Source: Bacteroidales bacterium 45-6 (GTDB taxonomy: Bacteria; Bacteroidota; Bacteroidia; Bacteroidales; Dysgonomonadaceae). Taken from it: 14,872 bases of DNA. Location of the stretch: NCBI GenBank assembly GCA_001897035.1, contig MKRS01000196.1, positions 1-14,872 on the forward strand, in the 5' to 3' direction. Within the stretch, counting starts at the first letter, position 1. Each line of letters starts with the position of its first letter. The notes beneath the pieces are model-generated. The model made no database searches. It saw only the letters and a list, made by a program, of their open reading frames with translations, and was not told the origin of the DNA. The translations under genes and the position numbers were made by a program. Positions 7,122 through 14,872 of the stretch are shown here, piece by piece.

Positions 7122-8140
7122 CAAAAATATCAGTTCTTATAGCAGTATATAATACAGAAAAATATTTACCGGAATGCTTTAATTCTTTGATCGCACAAAC
7201 GGAAAAAAATATTCAGATAATTTGTGTGGATGATGCTTCAACCGACAATTCACTGAAGGTGATAAACGAATTTGCATTGATTGATAAGCGAATTCAGGTC
7301 ATTCAATTCAGCGAGAACCAGGGTCAGGCTAAAGCCCGCAACGAAGCGTTGAAGATAGCGGACGGCAAATTTATCGCTATGCTCGACAGTGACGATTGGT
7401 TGAGCAACGATGCATTTGAGAAAGCATTGCAAGTATTCGAAAATTATCCGCAAACTGATTCCGTTTTATTTGATCTGAAATATTATTATGAAAATAATGG
7501 GCAGACCGAGTCATTTCCCCTGAAAACCGAAAAACAGGTGCTAAGCGGGCCGGAAGCTTTTGAATTAAGTTTGGATTGGAAAATACACGGACTGTATTTG
7601 ATAAGGGAACATATACACAAACAATATCCGTTCGATGCTACCAAAAAGCTGTATAGCGATGACAACACAACCAGAATTCACTACCTGCATTCGCGGGAAG
7701 TGCGGTTTTGTGAAGGGATTTATTTTTACCGGCAGCACAGCCAATCGATGACTAAGTCTATAAATTTCAGGAGGTTTGATTTGATGGAGGCAAATCTCAA
7801 CCTGCTGAACCAACTCACGAAAGAATCTATTTCGAACAACATAGTTGCTACCTTTCAAGGTCAAAGGTGGTTCAAATTCATCGATACATATTGGTTTTAC
7901 TTTTTGCACCACAAAAAATTCTCCTGCGCGGAACAAGAGGAAGCACTGGATCGGATGAAATTCATTCTAAGCACGTTCAGCAAAGAGGGAATTCCCATCG
8001 GAAGCCGAACAAAATTTGGCTATTGGTATGTAAAATCGTTTGCGTTATTCCGGTTGCAGGCTGAAAGTTATTTCAGAATCAGAGGTATTGTTAAGAAGTT
8101 GGGTCTAAAACGGACAATTTGTTCTTACCTTTGTCTGTGA
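7118..8140 (+). CDS. Family 2 glycosyltransferase
   Basis: An inverting GT-A glycosyltransferase that moves a sugar from a nucleotide donor, probably onto a lipid-linked oligosaccharide at the cytoplasmic membrane face. The GT2 fold is clear in residues 1-100: ISVLIAVYNTEKYLPEC at the start, CVDDASTDNS (36-45) binding the nucleotide, NQGQAKARNEAL (67-78), and the metal-binding DSDDW (90-94). A second conserved region lies near SDDNTTRIHYLH and GIYFYRQHSQSMT (about 185-215). No membrane helix is obvious. The length of 340 residues is normal. It overlaps the flippase stop by 4 nt (ATGA), so the two are coupled. Donor and acceptor cannot be told. A likely uup promoter lies inside its last codons. 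Confidence 0.87.
   Translation: MTKISVLIAVYNTEKYLPECFNSLIAQTEKNIQIICVDDASTDNSLKVINEFALIDKRIQVIQFSENQGQAKARNEALKIADGKFIAMLDSDDWLSNDAFEKALQVFENYPQTDSVLFDLKYYYENNGQTESFPLKTEKQVLSGPEAFELSLDWKIHGLYLIREHIHKQYPFDATKKLYSDDNTTRIHYLHSREVRFCEGIYFYRQHSQSMTKSINFRRFDLMEANLNLLNQLTKESISNNIVATFQGQRWFKFIDTYWFYFLHHKKFSCAEQEEALDRMKFILSTFSKEGIPIGSRTKFGYWYVKSFALFRLQAESYFRIRGIVKKLGLKRTICSYLCL
8126..8133 (+). promoter_or_regulatory. Likely -7 box of the uup promoter
   Basis: TACCTTTG matches the Bacteroidota -7 consensus TAnnTTTG exactly. It lies within the last codons of the glycosyltransferase gene, 38 nt before the uup ATG. The -33 element is weak: a TTGG about 23 nt upstream is the best candidate. Confidence 0.5.
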
Positions 8141-8171
8141 ATTGAATCAATAAAAGCGACAGTAAAAAAAA

Positions 8172-10046
8172 ATGACTCCATGTTTGCAAGTGGAAGGGCT
8201 AACCAAAAGTTTTGGCGACCTCCTCCTGTTCAAAGATATTTCTTTCGGCATCGCCGAAGGACAACGCATTGGGCTGATTGCCAAAAACGGCTCGGGAAAA
8301 ACCACCCTTTTGAATATTCTTTCCGGTAAAGAACAATATGATGGCGGAACAATCACTTTCCGGCGCGATTTGAGGGTAGCTTACCTCGAACAAGATCCCA
8401 ATTTTCCCGAAGATTTGACTGTTTTGGAGGCTTGTTTTCACCAGGGTAACGAGATCACGGAACTGATTGCCCGCTACGAAGAACTGATTGCCAAAGGCGA
8501 AACCCGTGGCTTAGACGAGGTGCTGCACCAGATGGATTCGCTGAAAGCCTGGGACTATGAGCAACGGGTGAAACAGATCCTTTCGCAACTCAAGATTTAC
8601 GATTTCGAACAAAAGATCGGGACACTTTCCGGCGGGCAACTCAAGCGGGTGGCATTGGCCAATGTGCTGATAACGGAACCCGACCTGATTATCCTCGACG
8701 AGCCTACCAACCACCTCGACCTCGACATGACCGAATGGCTCGAAGGCCATTTGAGCCGCTCCAAATTGAGCTTGCTGATGGTGACGCACGACCGCTATTT
8801 TCTGGATCGGGTTTGCTCCGAAATCATTGAAATAGACCAGCAGCAGATTTTCCAATACAAAGGAAGTTATTCGTATTTCCTCGAAAAAAGGGAGCAGCGG
8901 ATCAGCTCGCAAGGTGCGGAAATAGACCGGGCCAATAACCTCCTTCGCAAAGAACTGGAATGGATGCGCCGCCAACCGCAGGCGCGCGCCACAAAGGCCA
9001 AATCGCGCATCGATGCTTTCTACGATTTGGAGAAAAAGGCCAAACAAACAGCCCAACAAGGTGAAGTGCGCCTCGAAATGAAAGGTTCGTACATCGGCAA
9101 CAAGATTTTTGAGATGAATCACGTCAGCAAACGTTTTGGTGACAAAAAGATATTGGAAGATTTCAGCTACACCTTTGCCCGCTACGAAAAGATGGGCATT
9201 GTGGGTAACAACGGCACGGGAAAATCCACTTTCGTCAAGATGTTGATGAGCGAAGTGGCGCCCGACAGCGGCGAAATAGAAATCGGCGAAACGGTGAAGT
9301 TCGGCTATTACAGCCAGGACGGATTGGAATTCAACGACCAGATGAAGGTGCTCGATGTGGTGCAGGATGTTGCCGAAGTGATCGATTTGGGAAGCAGCCG
9401 CCTCACAGCGTCGCAGTTTCTCCAGCATTTCCTGTTTGCTCCCGAGAAACAGCATAGCTTCGTTTACAAGCTTTCAGGTGGGGAACGCCGCCGCTTGTAT
9501 CTGTGTACGGTGCTGATGCGCAACCCAAATTTCCTTGTTCTGGACGAGCCGACCAACGACCTCGACATCATGACCTTGAACATTCTGGAGGAATATCTCC
9601 AAAGTTTCAAGGGATGCGTGATCGTGGTGTCGCACGACCGCTATTTCATGGACAAGGTAGTGGATCATTTGCTGGCTTTCCGGGGTGATGCAGACATCAA
9701 GGATTTCCCTGGAAATTATACGCAATACCGGGCTTGGAAAGAAGAACTGGATCGTGAACAAAGACGGAAAGAGCAAGCCGCCAAAGCGCCCGAACCCAAA
9801 GCGGCACAAGCCGTAGAAAAGCCGATCGAAAAGCGCAAACTTTCGTTCAAGGAAAAGCGGGAATTCGAGACCTTGGATGCCGAGATTCCTCAATTGGAAG
9901 AACGGAAAGCGCGATTGGAATCGGAAATGTCCACCGGCCAATTGTCCACTGACGAATTGCTCGCCAAATCGGCCGAAATCAGTCGGCTTATAGATGAGAT
10001 TGACGAAAAGACCCTGCGCTGGATGGAGCTGAGTGAATGGATGTGA
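8172..10046 (+). CDS. uup: ABC-F family ATPase Uup
   Basis: A soluble ABC-F protein with two ATPase domains and no membrane part. Uup acts on ribosomes and binds branched DNA; its loss raises transposon excision in E. coli. Domain 1 shows Walker A NGSGKT (39-44), signature LSGGQ (152-156), Walker B ILDEPTNHLD (174-183) and H-loop His206. The linker (about 240-300) carries ELEWMRRQPQARATKAKSRI, the form typical of Uup rather than EttA or resistance ABC-F proteins. Domain 2 shows NNGTGKS (346-352), LSGGE (434-438), VLDEPTNDLD (456-465) and His488. Residues about 525-624 are charged and coiled-coil, matching the Uup C-terminal DNA-binding domain. All catalytic residues are present. At 624 residues it is full-length. 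It probably has its own promoter (-7 box at 8126) and converges on otsAB with 8 nt between the stops. Confidence 0.93.
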   Translation: MTPCLQVEGLTKSFGDLLLFKDISFGIAEGQRIGLIAKNGSGKTTLLNILSGKEQYDGGTITFRRDLRVAYLEQDPNFPEDLTVLEACFHQGNEITELIARYEELIAKGETRGLDEVLHQMDSLKAWDYEQRVKQILSQLKIYDFEQKIGTLSGGQLKRVALANVLITEPDLIILDEPTNHLDLDMTEWLEGHLSRSKLSLLMVTHDRYFLDRVCSEIIEIDQQQIFQYKGSYSYFLEKREQRISSQGAEIDRANNLLRKELEWMRRQPQARATKAKSRIDAFYDLEKKAKQTAQQGEVRLEMKGSYIGNKIFEMNHVSKRFGDKKILEDFSYTFARYEKMGIVGNNGTGKSTFVKMLMSEVAPDSGEIEIGETVKFGYYSQDGLEFNDQMKVLDVVQDVAEVIDLGSSRLTASQFLQHFLFAPEKQHSFVYKLSGGERRRLYLCTVLMRNPNFLVLDEPTNDLDIMTLNILEEYLQSFKGCVIVVSHDRYFMDKVVDHLLAFRGDADIKDFPGNYTQYRAWKEELDREQRRKEQAAKAPEPKAAQAVEKPIEKRKLSFKEKREFETLDAEIPQLEERKARLESEMSTGQLSTDELLAKSAEISRLIDEIDEKTLRWMELSEWM

Positions 10047-10054
10047 CCGCGAAA

Positions 10055-12220
10055 TTAATTGATAAGCCTTTCTAAAAAAACGATCGTTTGCCCTTGTGTG
10101 GGAATATTGTATTTTGCCACATTGGAGCTTTTTCCCACTTTGATGGTGATGGCATGGTCGGGCAAAGCGATAAAGGTTTCTTCGTCGGTGGTGTCGTCGC
10201 CGATTGCCATGATGAAGTCGTAATTGTCCTGATTCATCAACCGGATAGCTTCTGATCCTTTGCTCACATCGTTGTTTTTCACTTCCACGATTTTGTTTCC
10301 TTTCATGATTTGAAGATTAAGTCGCGAGCAGGGATTAATCAACGCATTAATCAATTGAGTGACACGCAATTCAGCCAACCAGGAATCCACGTTTCGATAA
10401 TGCCATACCAATGCTGTGTCTTTGATTTCTATTTTCGACATAGGTGTGCGCCGGACGGTGTGCTCAAAAATATTCAGTATTTCTTTGTCCCACGGCACAT
10501 CCTCGATTCGTTTTCTCCATTCTCCATTTTCCTTGTAGAAAGCTCCGTGTTCAGCCGCCAAGCCGATGGGAAGCTTTCCGAGCCATTTGTCCAAGGTTTG
10601 TCTGTCCCTACCGCTGCTGATGACCACCCTATTGCGAGGATCTTTGCACAAATTTGCGAGCAAGGCCAGCAATGGTGGAGTGGGGGAGGCCTCCGATGGT
10701 TTTCTGCGGAACGGAACCAACGTCCCGTCATAATCGAGAATAACCAGCCTGTTTTTTGATTGGTCGTATTTTTCTTTTATCAGCTTGAAATTTTCCTGTT
10801 TGAGGATTTTGTTGTTCAATGCAACGTTTTTTTCCCTTACTTCCAGCAATTCTTCCAAAAAGTCCTGTGCCCATTGGTTCACGTTTTGTACGGAAATGAT
10901 CTGCTGCATCGATTTTATTTTCTCTTTCTGCTCATCTTCGGGCATCTCAAGAGCCTGTATCATGGCCTCCACCATCTCTTTTTGGTCAGTTGGATTCACG
11001 ATGATTGCATCCGATAGCTCAATAGCGGCACCTGCCATTTCACTCAATATGAGCACACCGGGGCTTTCATTTTTTGTGGCAACATATTCTTTTGCCACCA
11101 GGTTCATCCCGTCACGCAATGGGGTGACCAGAGCAATATCAGAGTTGTGATACAATGCTGTTAATTCTTCAAATTGAAATGAACGATAGAAATAATACAC
11201 AGGGTTCCAGTCGATGGTTGAATATTTTCCGTTTATGCGTCCAACGAGTGTGTCGATTTCCGTTTTCAATTTAGCATAAATGTCCACATTGTCTCTGGAT
11301 GGAGCCACAATCATCACTAAGGACACAGCACCTCTGTATTGTGGATAGTTATCCAAAAGGGTTTCGAAGCTTTTCAACCGCAGAGGAATTCCCTTACTGT
11401 AATCAAGCCTATCTACCGACAGCATAAGTTTGCTGTTACCTAAACTTTTACGAAATTCCTCGGCTTGTTGTCGAATGGCATCGTTTTCCATTGCTTTCTG
11501 AAACATTTGGAAATTAATTCCCATCGGAAATGCATCCACATCCACAACGCGTTCGTCCAAATGTATTTCATCGAGTGTGCACTCCATTTTCAGAACCCTG
11601 TAAACGGCACTTATAAAATGCCGCATGTAGCTATGTGTGTGGAAACCCACCAAATCTGCTCCCAGCAGGCCGTCGAGCAACTGAGCCCGCTGCGGAAGTG
11701 TGCGGAACAGCTCGTAAGATGGAAAAGGAATGTGATGGAAATAGCCGATACTGGTGTCGGGAGCCTTGTTCCGTATCATTTTTGGAAGCAGCATCAGTTG
11801 GTAATCTTGCACCCAGACGATGTCGCCGGGCTCGATGATTTTGAGTGTGGCTTCGCAGAACAGCCTGTTGACCTCCTCGTAAGCCTCCCAATACTTGGTT
11901 TCATAACGGATATAGCTTGGAAAGTAGTGTGAAAGCGGCCACAACACGCTGTTGCAATATCCTTCGTAGTAATTTTCTATCTGCTCGGGGGAGAGGTACA
12001 CCGGACTGTATTTTTGGGTCAGCAATTGGTCATCGATGGCTGTTTTTTCTTTGCTTTCTTTCAAAAACATGCCGGGCCATCCTACCCAGTATCTCTCCAC
12101 ATTCATTTCCAGAGAATCCATGCCAGTGGATAATCCGCCGGGAGATGGAATTACTTTATAAATGTTATTTTCCTCAACAATTTTTAGAGGAAGTCTGTTT
12201 GAAACAATGATCAGCTTCAT
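10055..12220 (-). CDS. otsAB: Bifunctional trehalose-6-phosphate synthase/phosphatase (OtsA-OtsB fusion)
   Basis: It makes trehalose in two steps: GT20 synthase joins UDP-glucose and glucose-6-phosphate, then a HAD phosphatase removes the phosphate. The synthase spans residues 1 to about 465: Arg9 in VSNRLP, the PSPGGL loop (25-30), Tyr85 and Trp94, Asp139, His163 in HHIPFP, Arg271 and Lys276 in DRLDYSKG, Arg309, and LRDGMNLVAKE (368-378). The phosphatase spans about 490-721: nucleophile Asp496 and Asp498 in LDYDGTL, SSGR (535-538), Lys654, and GDDTTDE (674-680). Both active sites look intact. One variation is QDYQL (138-142) where many OtsA enzymes have HDYHL. The fusion exists in several bacterial lineages and in eukaryotes. 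Trehalose is an osmolyte and desiccation protectant. The divergent neighbours encode a GH15 glycosidase and an MscS channel, which fits osmotic adjustment. The start at 12220 gives a complete N-terminal strand. Confidence 0.94.
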   Translation of the reverse strand: MKLIIVSNRLPLKIVEENNIYKVIPSPGGLSTGMDSLEMNVERYWVGWPGMFLKESKEKTAIDDQLLTQKYSPVYLSPEQIENYYEGYCNSVLWPLSHYFPSYIRYETKYWEAYEEVNRLFCEATLKIIEPGDIVWVQDYQLMLLPKMIRNKAPDTSIGYFHHIPFPSYELFRTLPQRAQLLDGLLGADLVGFHTHSYMRHFISAVYRVLKMECTLDEIHLDERVVDVDAFPMGINFQMFQKAMENDAIRQQAEEFRKSLGNSKLMLSVDRLDYSKGIPLRLKSFETLLDNYPQYRGAVSLVMIVAPSRDNVDIYAKLKTEIDTLVGRINGKYSTIDWNPVYYFYRSFQFEELTALYHNSDIALVTPLRDGMNLVAKEYVATKNESPGVLILSEMAGAAIELSDAIIVNPTDQKEMVEAMIQALEMPEDEQKEKIKSMQQIISVQNVNQWAQDFLEELLEVREKNVALNNKILKQENFKLIKEKYDQSKNRLVILDYDGTLVPFRRKPSEASPTPPLLALLANLCKDPRNRVVISSGRDRQTLDKWLGKLPIGLAAEHGAFYKENGEWRKRIEDVPWDKEILNIFEHTVRRTPMSKIEIKDTALVWHYRNVDSWLAELRVTQLINALINPCSRLNLQIMKGNKIVEVKNNDVSKGSEAIRLMNQDNYDFIMAIGDDTTDEETFIALPDHAITIKVGKSSNVAKYNIPTQGQTIVFLERLIN

Positions 12221-12258
12221 AAATTGGTCATATTTGAAGGTTTGTAACTTTTGGTTTC

Positions 12259-12281
12259 CCTTCAGGAGGTCTCCCTGAAAG
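12259..12281 (-). promoter_or_regulatory. Hairpin in the putative otsAB leader
   Basis: As minus-strand RNA the arms 12281-12274 and 12266-12259 pair over 8 bp with one G-U pair around a 7-nt loop. Read as plus-strand RNA, the same position becomes a C-A mismatch, so the fold favours the otsAB transcript. It ends 38 nt before the otsAB start codon and no T-run follows, so it is not a simple terminator. Confidence 0.4.
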
Positions 12282-12282
12282 C

Positions 12283-12297
12283 ACCTAACGGGTAGGT
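12283..12297 (-). promoter_or_regulatory. Second small hairpin next to the first
   Basis: ACCTA (12283-12287) and TAGGT (12293-12297) form a 5-bp stem with a 5-nt loop, directly beside the larger hairpin. Together with GCG..CGC complementarity at 12301-12310 it makes the middle of the otsAB/GH15 spacer unusually structured and GC-rich compared with its AT-rich edges. I do not recognise a known riboswitch class. Confidence 0.3.
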
Positions 12298-12391
12298 AGG
12301 CGAAGCACGCAATTTCAACGGTATTCTATAGAGACAACAATGCAAGTGTTAATATAGTTCTGTTAAAAAAACTAATCTACTTGTTGTCAAA

Positions 12392-12399
12392 CAAATATA
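12392..12399 (-). promoter_or_regulatory. Candidate -7 box for otsAB transcription
   Basis: On the minus strand this reads TATATTTG, an exact match to TAnnTTTG. The expected -33 TTTG is not present, since that position overlaps the start of the GH15 gene. If used, it gives otsAB a leader of about 165 nt that contains both hairpins. Confidence 0.35.
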
Positions 12400-12410
12400 A
12401 ATAATATAGC

Positions 12411-14204
12411 ATGAAAAATTTGGATTACGGAGTAATCGGAAATTGCAAGACGGCAGCTTTGGTATCGGCTAAAGGCAGCATCGATTGGCTGTGCCTTCCC
12501 TCCTTTGATGCCCCTGCTGTGTTTTCGAAGATTTTGGACAAAAAGGCCGGCGGAAGCTTTGCCATCGAAGCGGGCGAGGGCTACACCGTCACGCAAAAGT
12601 ATTTGAAAGGGACAAACATCCTCTGCACCCTGTTTGTGTCGGAAGAGGGAAGTTTCGAATTGCTCGACTTCATGCCTCGCTATCGTACCATGGAAACAGG
12701 CTACTACATGCCCGCCGAGGTGTATCGCTACATACGTCCGTTGGGAGGAAGTCCCCGATTCAGGATTAAGTACGATCCCAAAATGAATTATGCGCAGGAA
12801 TCGCCCATACACCGCAAATTTCCCGATTTCATTAAGACCTCTTCCTGCAACAACCGGAAAGACAACATGTATCTGTATTCGAGCTTCGACTTCGACACCA
12901 TACTCGAAGGCAAGGAGATGGTGCTCGAAAGGGAAGAATTCTTGCTGCTGTCCTACCACCAGAAGCTGATACGCATCGACAGCGAGCGCGTGCATCTCGA
13001 ATACCAGCGCACCAAGATTTATTGGCTCAACTGGAACAACCGATCCCGGAAATTCAAGCAATACAGCCCGCTTATATCTAGGAGCTTACTCATCTTGAAG
13101 CTGATGTCGTACCAAGAAAGCGGGGCCGTGATAGCGGCTCTCACCACGAGCATCCCCGAGACCATCGGGGAAGTTCGCAATTGGGATTACCGCTTTTGCT
13201 GGATAAGGGATGCTTCGATGTCCATCGAGACCCTTATCAAAATGGGACACCAATCGGCGGCCCAACGTTTCATGGGGTTCATCAAGCGGATTCTCCGTTC
13301 CAAGTCGGATTCGTTCCAGATTATGTATGGGATAGATGGAAGCAAGATTTTGAAAGAAGAGATTCTGCCCCACTTGGCGGGATTTGAAAATTCGCAACCG
13401 GTAAGAATTGGCAACGCGGCCTACAGTCAGCGGCAGAATGACTCCTTGGGCTACTTGATGGATGTCATCTACAACTATTACATCCATTTTCCCGGCACAT
13501 TGGACGAGATAGAGGAGATGTGGGCCATCGTGAAGAATATTGTGAAGAGCGTATATGCTGATTGGCGCACCAAAGACCAAAGCATTTGGGAATTCCGCAA
13601 CGTGGAGAGACATTTTGTGTTTTCGAAAGTGATGTCGTGGGTGGCATTGGACAGGGCGATCAAGATAGCAGAGTTTCTCGGGAAGAATGATTATGCCGCT
13701 AAATGGCAAGTGGAAGCTGCTGTGATAAAAGACGATATTTTCACCAACGGCTGGAACGAGAAACTGCAAAGCTTCACGCAAGCTTACGACAATGAGGACA
13801 TGGATTCTTCCTTGCTGCTTATGGAGCAATACGACTTTATTCGGGCTACTGACGAAAAATATATAACCACCGTGAAGCGCATCAAGCAAGAATTGTTTCA
13901 CAAAGGATTGATGTACCGCTACAAGAACAACGACGACTTCGGACTGCCTTCGTCTTCGTTCACCATCTGCACCTTCTGGTTGGTGAGGGCCTTGTTTGTT
14001 ATTGGAGAAAAGGACGAAGCTTTGCAAATATTCAACCAGTTGCTCACTTATTCCAACCACCTTGGCCTGTTCAGCGAAGATCTGGACTTCGAAACAAAGG
14101 AGCAACTCGGCAATTTCCCGCAGGCTTATTCCCATTTGGCCTTGATAAGCACGGCAGAGCTGTTCACCGAAGAAATTGTCACCTCCAAGTTCATAAAACC
14201 TTAA
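12411..14204 (+). CDS. Glycoside hydrolase family 15 protein (glucoamylase/trehalase-like)
   Basis: An inverting exo-glucosidase fold: an N-terminal beta-sandwich (1 to about 220), then an (alpha/alpha)6 barrel. Family marks are YGVIGNCKTAALVSAKGSIDW near the start (split here as DYGVIG 5-10 and SIDWLCLP 23-30), RNWDYRFCWIRDA (256-268), the general acid Glu394 in SIWEFR followed by a SKVMSWVALDRA segment, and the general base Glu556 in LGLFSEDLD. Both catalytic glutamates are present and the 597-residue length is normal. There is no signal peptide, so it acts in the cytoplasm. GH15 enzymes from bacteria include glucoamylases and, in actinobacteria and archaea, trehalases. Lying divergent to otsAB, it may degrade trehalose or a storage glucan; this is inference from position. 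mscS follows 44 nt downstream. Confidence 0.92.
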   Translation: MKNLDYGVIGNCKTAALVSAKGSIDWLCLPSFDAPAVFSKILDKKAGGSFAIEAGEGYTVTQKYLKGTNILCTLFVSEEGSFELLDFMPRYRTMETGYYMPAEVYRYIRPLGGSPRFRIKYDPKMNYAQESPIHRKFPDFIKTSSCNNRKDNMYLYSSFDFDTILEGKEMVLEREEFLLLSYHQKLIRIDSERVHLEYQRTKIYWLNWNNRSRKFKQYSPLISRSLLILKLMSYQESGAVIAALTTSIPETIGEVRNWDYRFCWIRDASMSIETLIKMGHQSAAQRFMGFIKRILRSKSDSFQIMYGIDGSKILKEEILPHLAGFENSQPVRIGNAAYSQRQNDSLGYLMDVIYNYYIHFPGTLDEIEEMWAIVKNIVKSVYADWRTKDQSIWEFRNVERHFVFSKVMSWVALDRAIKIAEFLGKNDYAAKWQVEAAVIKDDIFTNGWNEKLQSFTQAYDNEDMDSSLLLMEQYDFIRATDEKYITTVKRIKQELFHKGLMYRYKNNDDFGLPSSSFTICTFWLVRALFVIGEKDEALQIFNQLLTYSNHLGLFSEDLDFETKEQLGNFPQAYSHLALISTAELFTEEIVTSKFIKP

Positions 14205-14225
14205 ATAATCACCGCATAAAATCCA

Positions 14226-14233
14226 TATATTTG
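14226..14233 (+). promoter_or_regulatory. Possible -7 box upstream of mscS
   Basis: TATATTTG matches TAnnTTTG exactly and ends 15 nt before the mscS ATG. No TTTG lies at the proper -33 distance, so mscS may instead be read through from the GH15 gene. Confidence 0.35.
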
Positions 14234-14248
14234 TAAAAAGAAAAGATC

Positions 14249-14872
14249 ATGAATTTAGTACAAGTCAAATCATTTTCCAGCATGGAGAAAATCCTATCTA
14301 CCTTGACAGATGAGGGCACCAGTTTAGGATTATCGCTATTGAAAGCCTTGGTCATATTTTTTATTGGCCGTTATATTATCAAGTTAGTCAACAAGATTGT
14401 AAGAAAACTACTTAGCAAACAGAACATTGCCCCTGCTGTGCGAACTTTTGTTGGCAGCTTGATAAATATTGTCTTGATTGTGATGTTGATTGTATCCGTG
14501 ATAGGAGCTTTAGGTATCCAGACAACCTCTTTTGCCGCATTGATAGCTTCTGCTGGTGTGGCTATTGGCATGGCTTTGAGCGGAAATTTGTCCAACTTTG
14601 CAGGAGGATTGATCATCTTGCTATTCAAGCCGTTCAAGATTGGCGATTACATTTCCTCTTCTACTTTGGGCGGAACAGTGGTCGAAATCCAGATCTTCCA
14701 CACGATTCTGAATACCCCCGACAATGTCAGGGTGCATATTCCAAACGGGCTTTTGAGTAGTGGCTATATCAATAATTATTCCGTAGAAAAAAGACGGATC
14801 GAGTGGACGTTTGGGGTTGATTATGGAGCGGATTTCGAGAAAGTAAAGGAAACGATTCTTGATGTTTTGGCT
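14249..14872 (+). CDS. mscS: Small-conductance mechanosensitive channel MscS, 3' end beyond window
   Basis: An inner-membrane channel that opens under membrane tension after hypo-osmotic shock and releases small solutes. The 208 codons present start at the ATG at 14249 and run open to the window edge. Three hydrophobic segments fit MscS: TM1 about 25-45, TM2 about 66-88, and the pore helix TM3 about 93-126, which has the small-residue pattern FAALIASAGVAIGMALSG followed by NLSNFAGG. Then come FKPFKIGDYI (126-135), the beta domain with PNGLLSSGYINNYS (165-178), and the beginning of the C-terminal alpha/beta domain. Family members are around 280 residues, so about a quarter is missing. It is 44 nt after the GH15 gene on the same strand. 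Beside trehalose synthesis it fits an osmotic stress group. Confidence 0.93.
   Translation, partial: MNLVQVKSFSSMEKILSTLTDEGTSLGLSLLKALVIFFIGRYIIKLVNKIVRKLLSKQNIAPAVRTFVGSLINIVLIVMLIVSVIGALGIQTTSFAALIASAGVAIGMALSGNLSNFAGGLIILLFKPFKIGDYISSSTLGGTVVEIQIFHTILNTPDNVRVHIPNGLLSSGYINNYSVEKRRIEWTFGVDYGADFEKVKETILDVLA

Noticed and set aside
8511..9455. Long minus-strand frame (314 codons) inside uup
   Set aside because: It lies wholly antisense to an intact ABC-F gene with all motifs; its protein has no recognisable domain and reflects third-position bias.
10078..10089. 12-bp palindrome AAACGATCGTTT as an operator or terminator
   Set aside because: It lies within otsAB codons near the stop, has no loop and no T-run in the proper place, and encodes normal protein sequence.
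12264..12269. Perfect AGGAGG on the plus strand, as a ribosome binding site
   Set aside because: No start codon follows at a usable distance, and the bases are part of the hairpin that reads better on the minus strand.
13086..14135. Long minus-strand frame (349 codons) inside the GH15 gene
   Set aside because: It is antisense to a full-length GH15 protein with both catalytic glutamates; no domain is visible in the opposite frame.

Overview
The window is a chromosomal stretch from a member of the Bacteroidota, most likely Bacteroidales, with a short unrelated piece fused to its left end. The Bacteroidota assignment rests on several things: promoters of the TTTG-N20-TAnnTTTG type and little use of Shine-Dalgarno sites, a PafA-type periplasmic alkaline phosphatase, a fused trehalose-phosphate synthase/phosphatase, and protein sequences (GuaD, sodium:solute symporter, Uup) that read like Bacteroidales homologues. 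The species cannot be named from sequence alone.

Positions 1 to about 270 do not belong to that genome. On the minus strand they read as part of an intron-containing eukaryotic gene. Two coding blocks are separated by an 82-nt GT-AG intron that has only four G/C bases, and a further GTGAGT donor lies at the left edge. The spliced reading (ending an upstream exon in ...RFVIPNPEK, then [17 protein letters not shown] and an acidic stretch) resembles the conserved C-terminal part of pICln (CLNS1A, methylosome/snRNP assembly). The junction falls inside a short sequence that reads sensibly in both genes, around 262-279, and cuts off the P-loop half of the bacterial GTPase gene engB. An assembly or amplification chimera between a bacterium and a very AT-rich eukaryote sharing its habitat is the simplest explanation. 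Gut anaerobic fungi or ciliates are candidates.

From there rightward the layout is ordinary and dense. The 3' part of engB is followed by guaD (guanine deaminase), which has a strong terminator. A secreted PafA alkaline phosphatase follows, also with a strong terminator. A consensus Bacteroidota promoter then drives a sodium:solute symporter, with a short-chain dehydrogenase 12 nt downstream. A WzxE-like oligosaccharide flippase and a family 2 glycosyltransferase overlap by ATGA and form a small surface-glycan pair. The ABC-F ATPase uup comes next and converges on the fused otsA-otsB gene with only 8 nt between the stop codons.

The right end looks like an osmotic/trehalose module. OtsAB, on the minus strand, makes trehalose. 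Divergently from it run a GH15 glycosidase (possibly a trehalase or glucoamylase) and an MscS-type mechanosensitive channel that is cut by the window end. The 190-bp divergent spacer contains two adjacent hairpins that fold better as minus-strand RNA, suggesting a structured leader on otsAB. No tRNA, rRNA, CRISPR array or insertion sequence was seen, and there is no gene-free stretch longer than 300 bases in the bacterial part.
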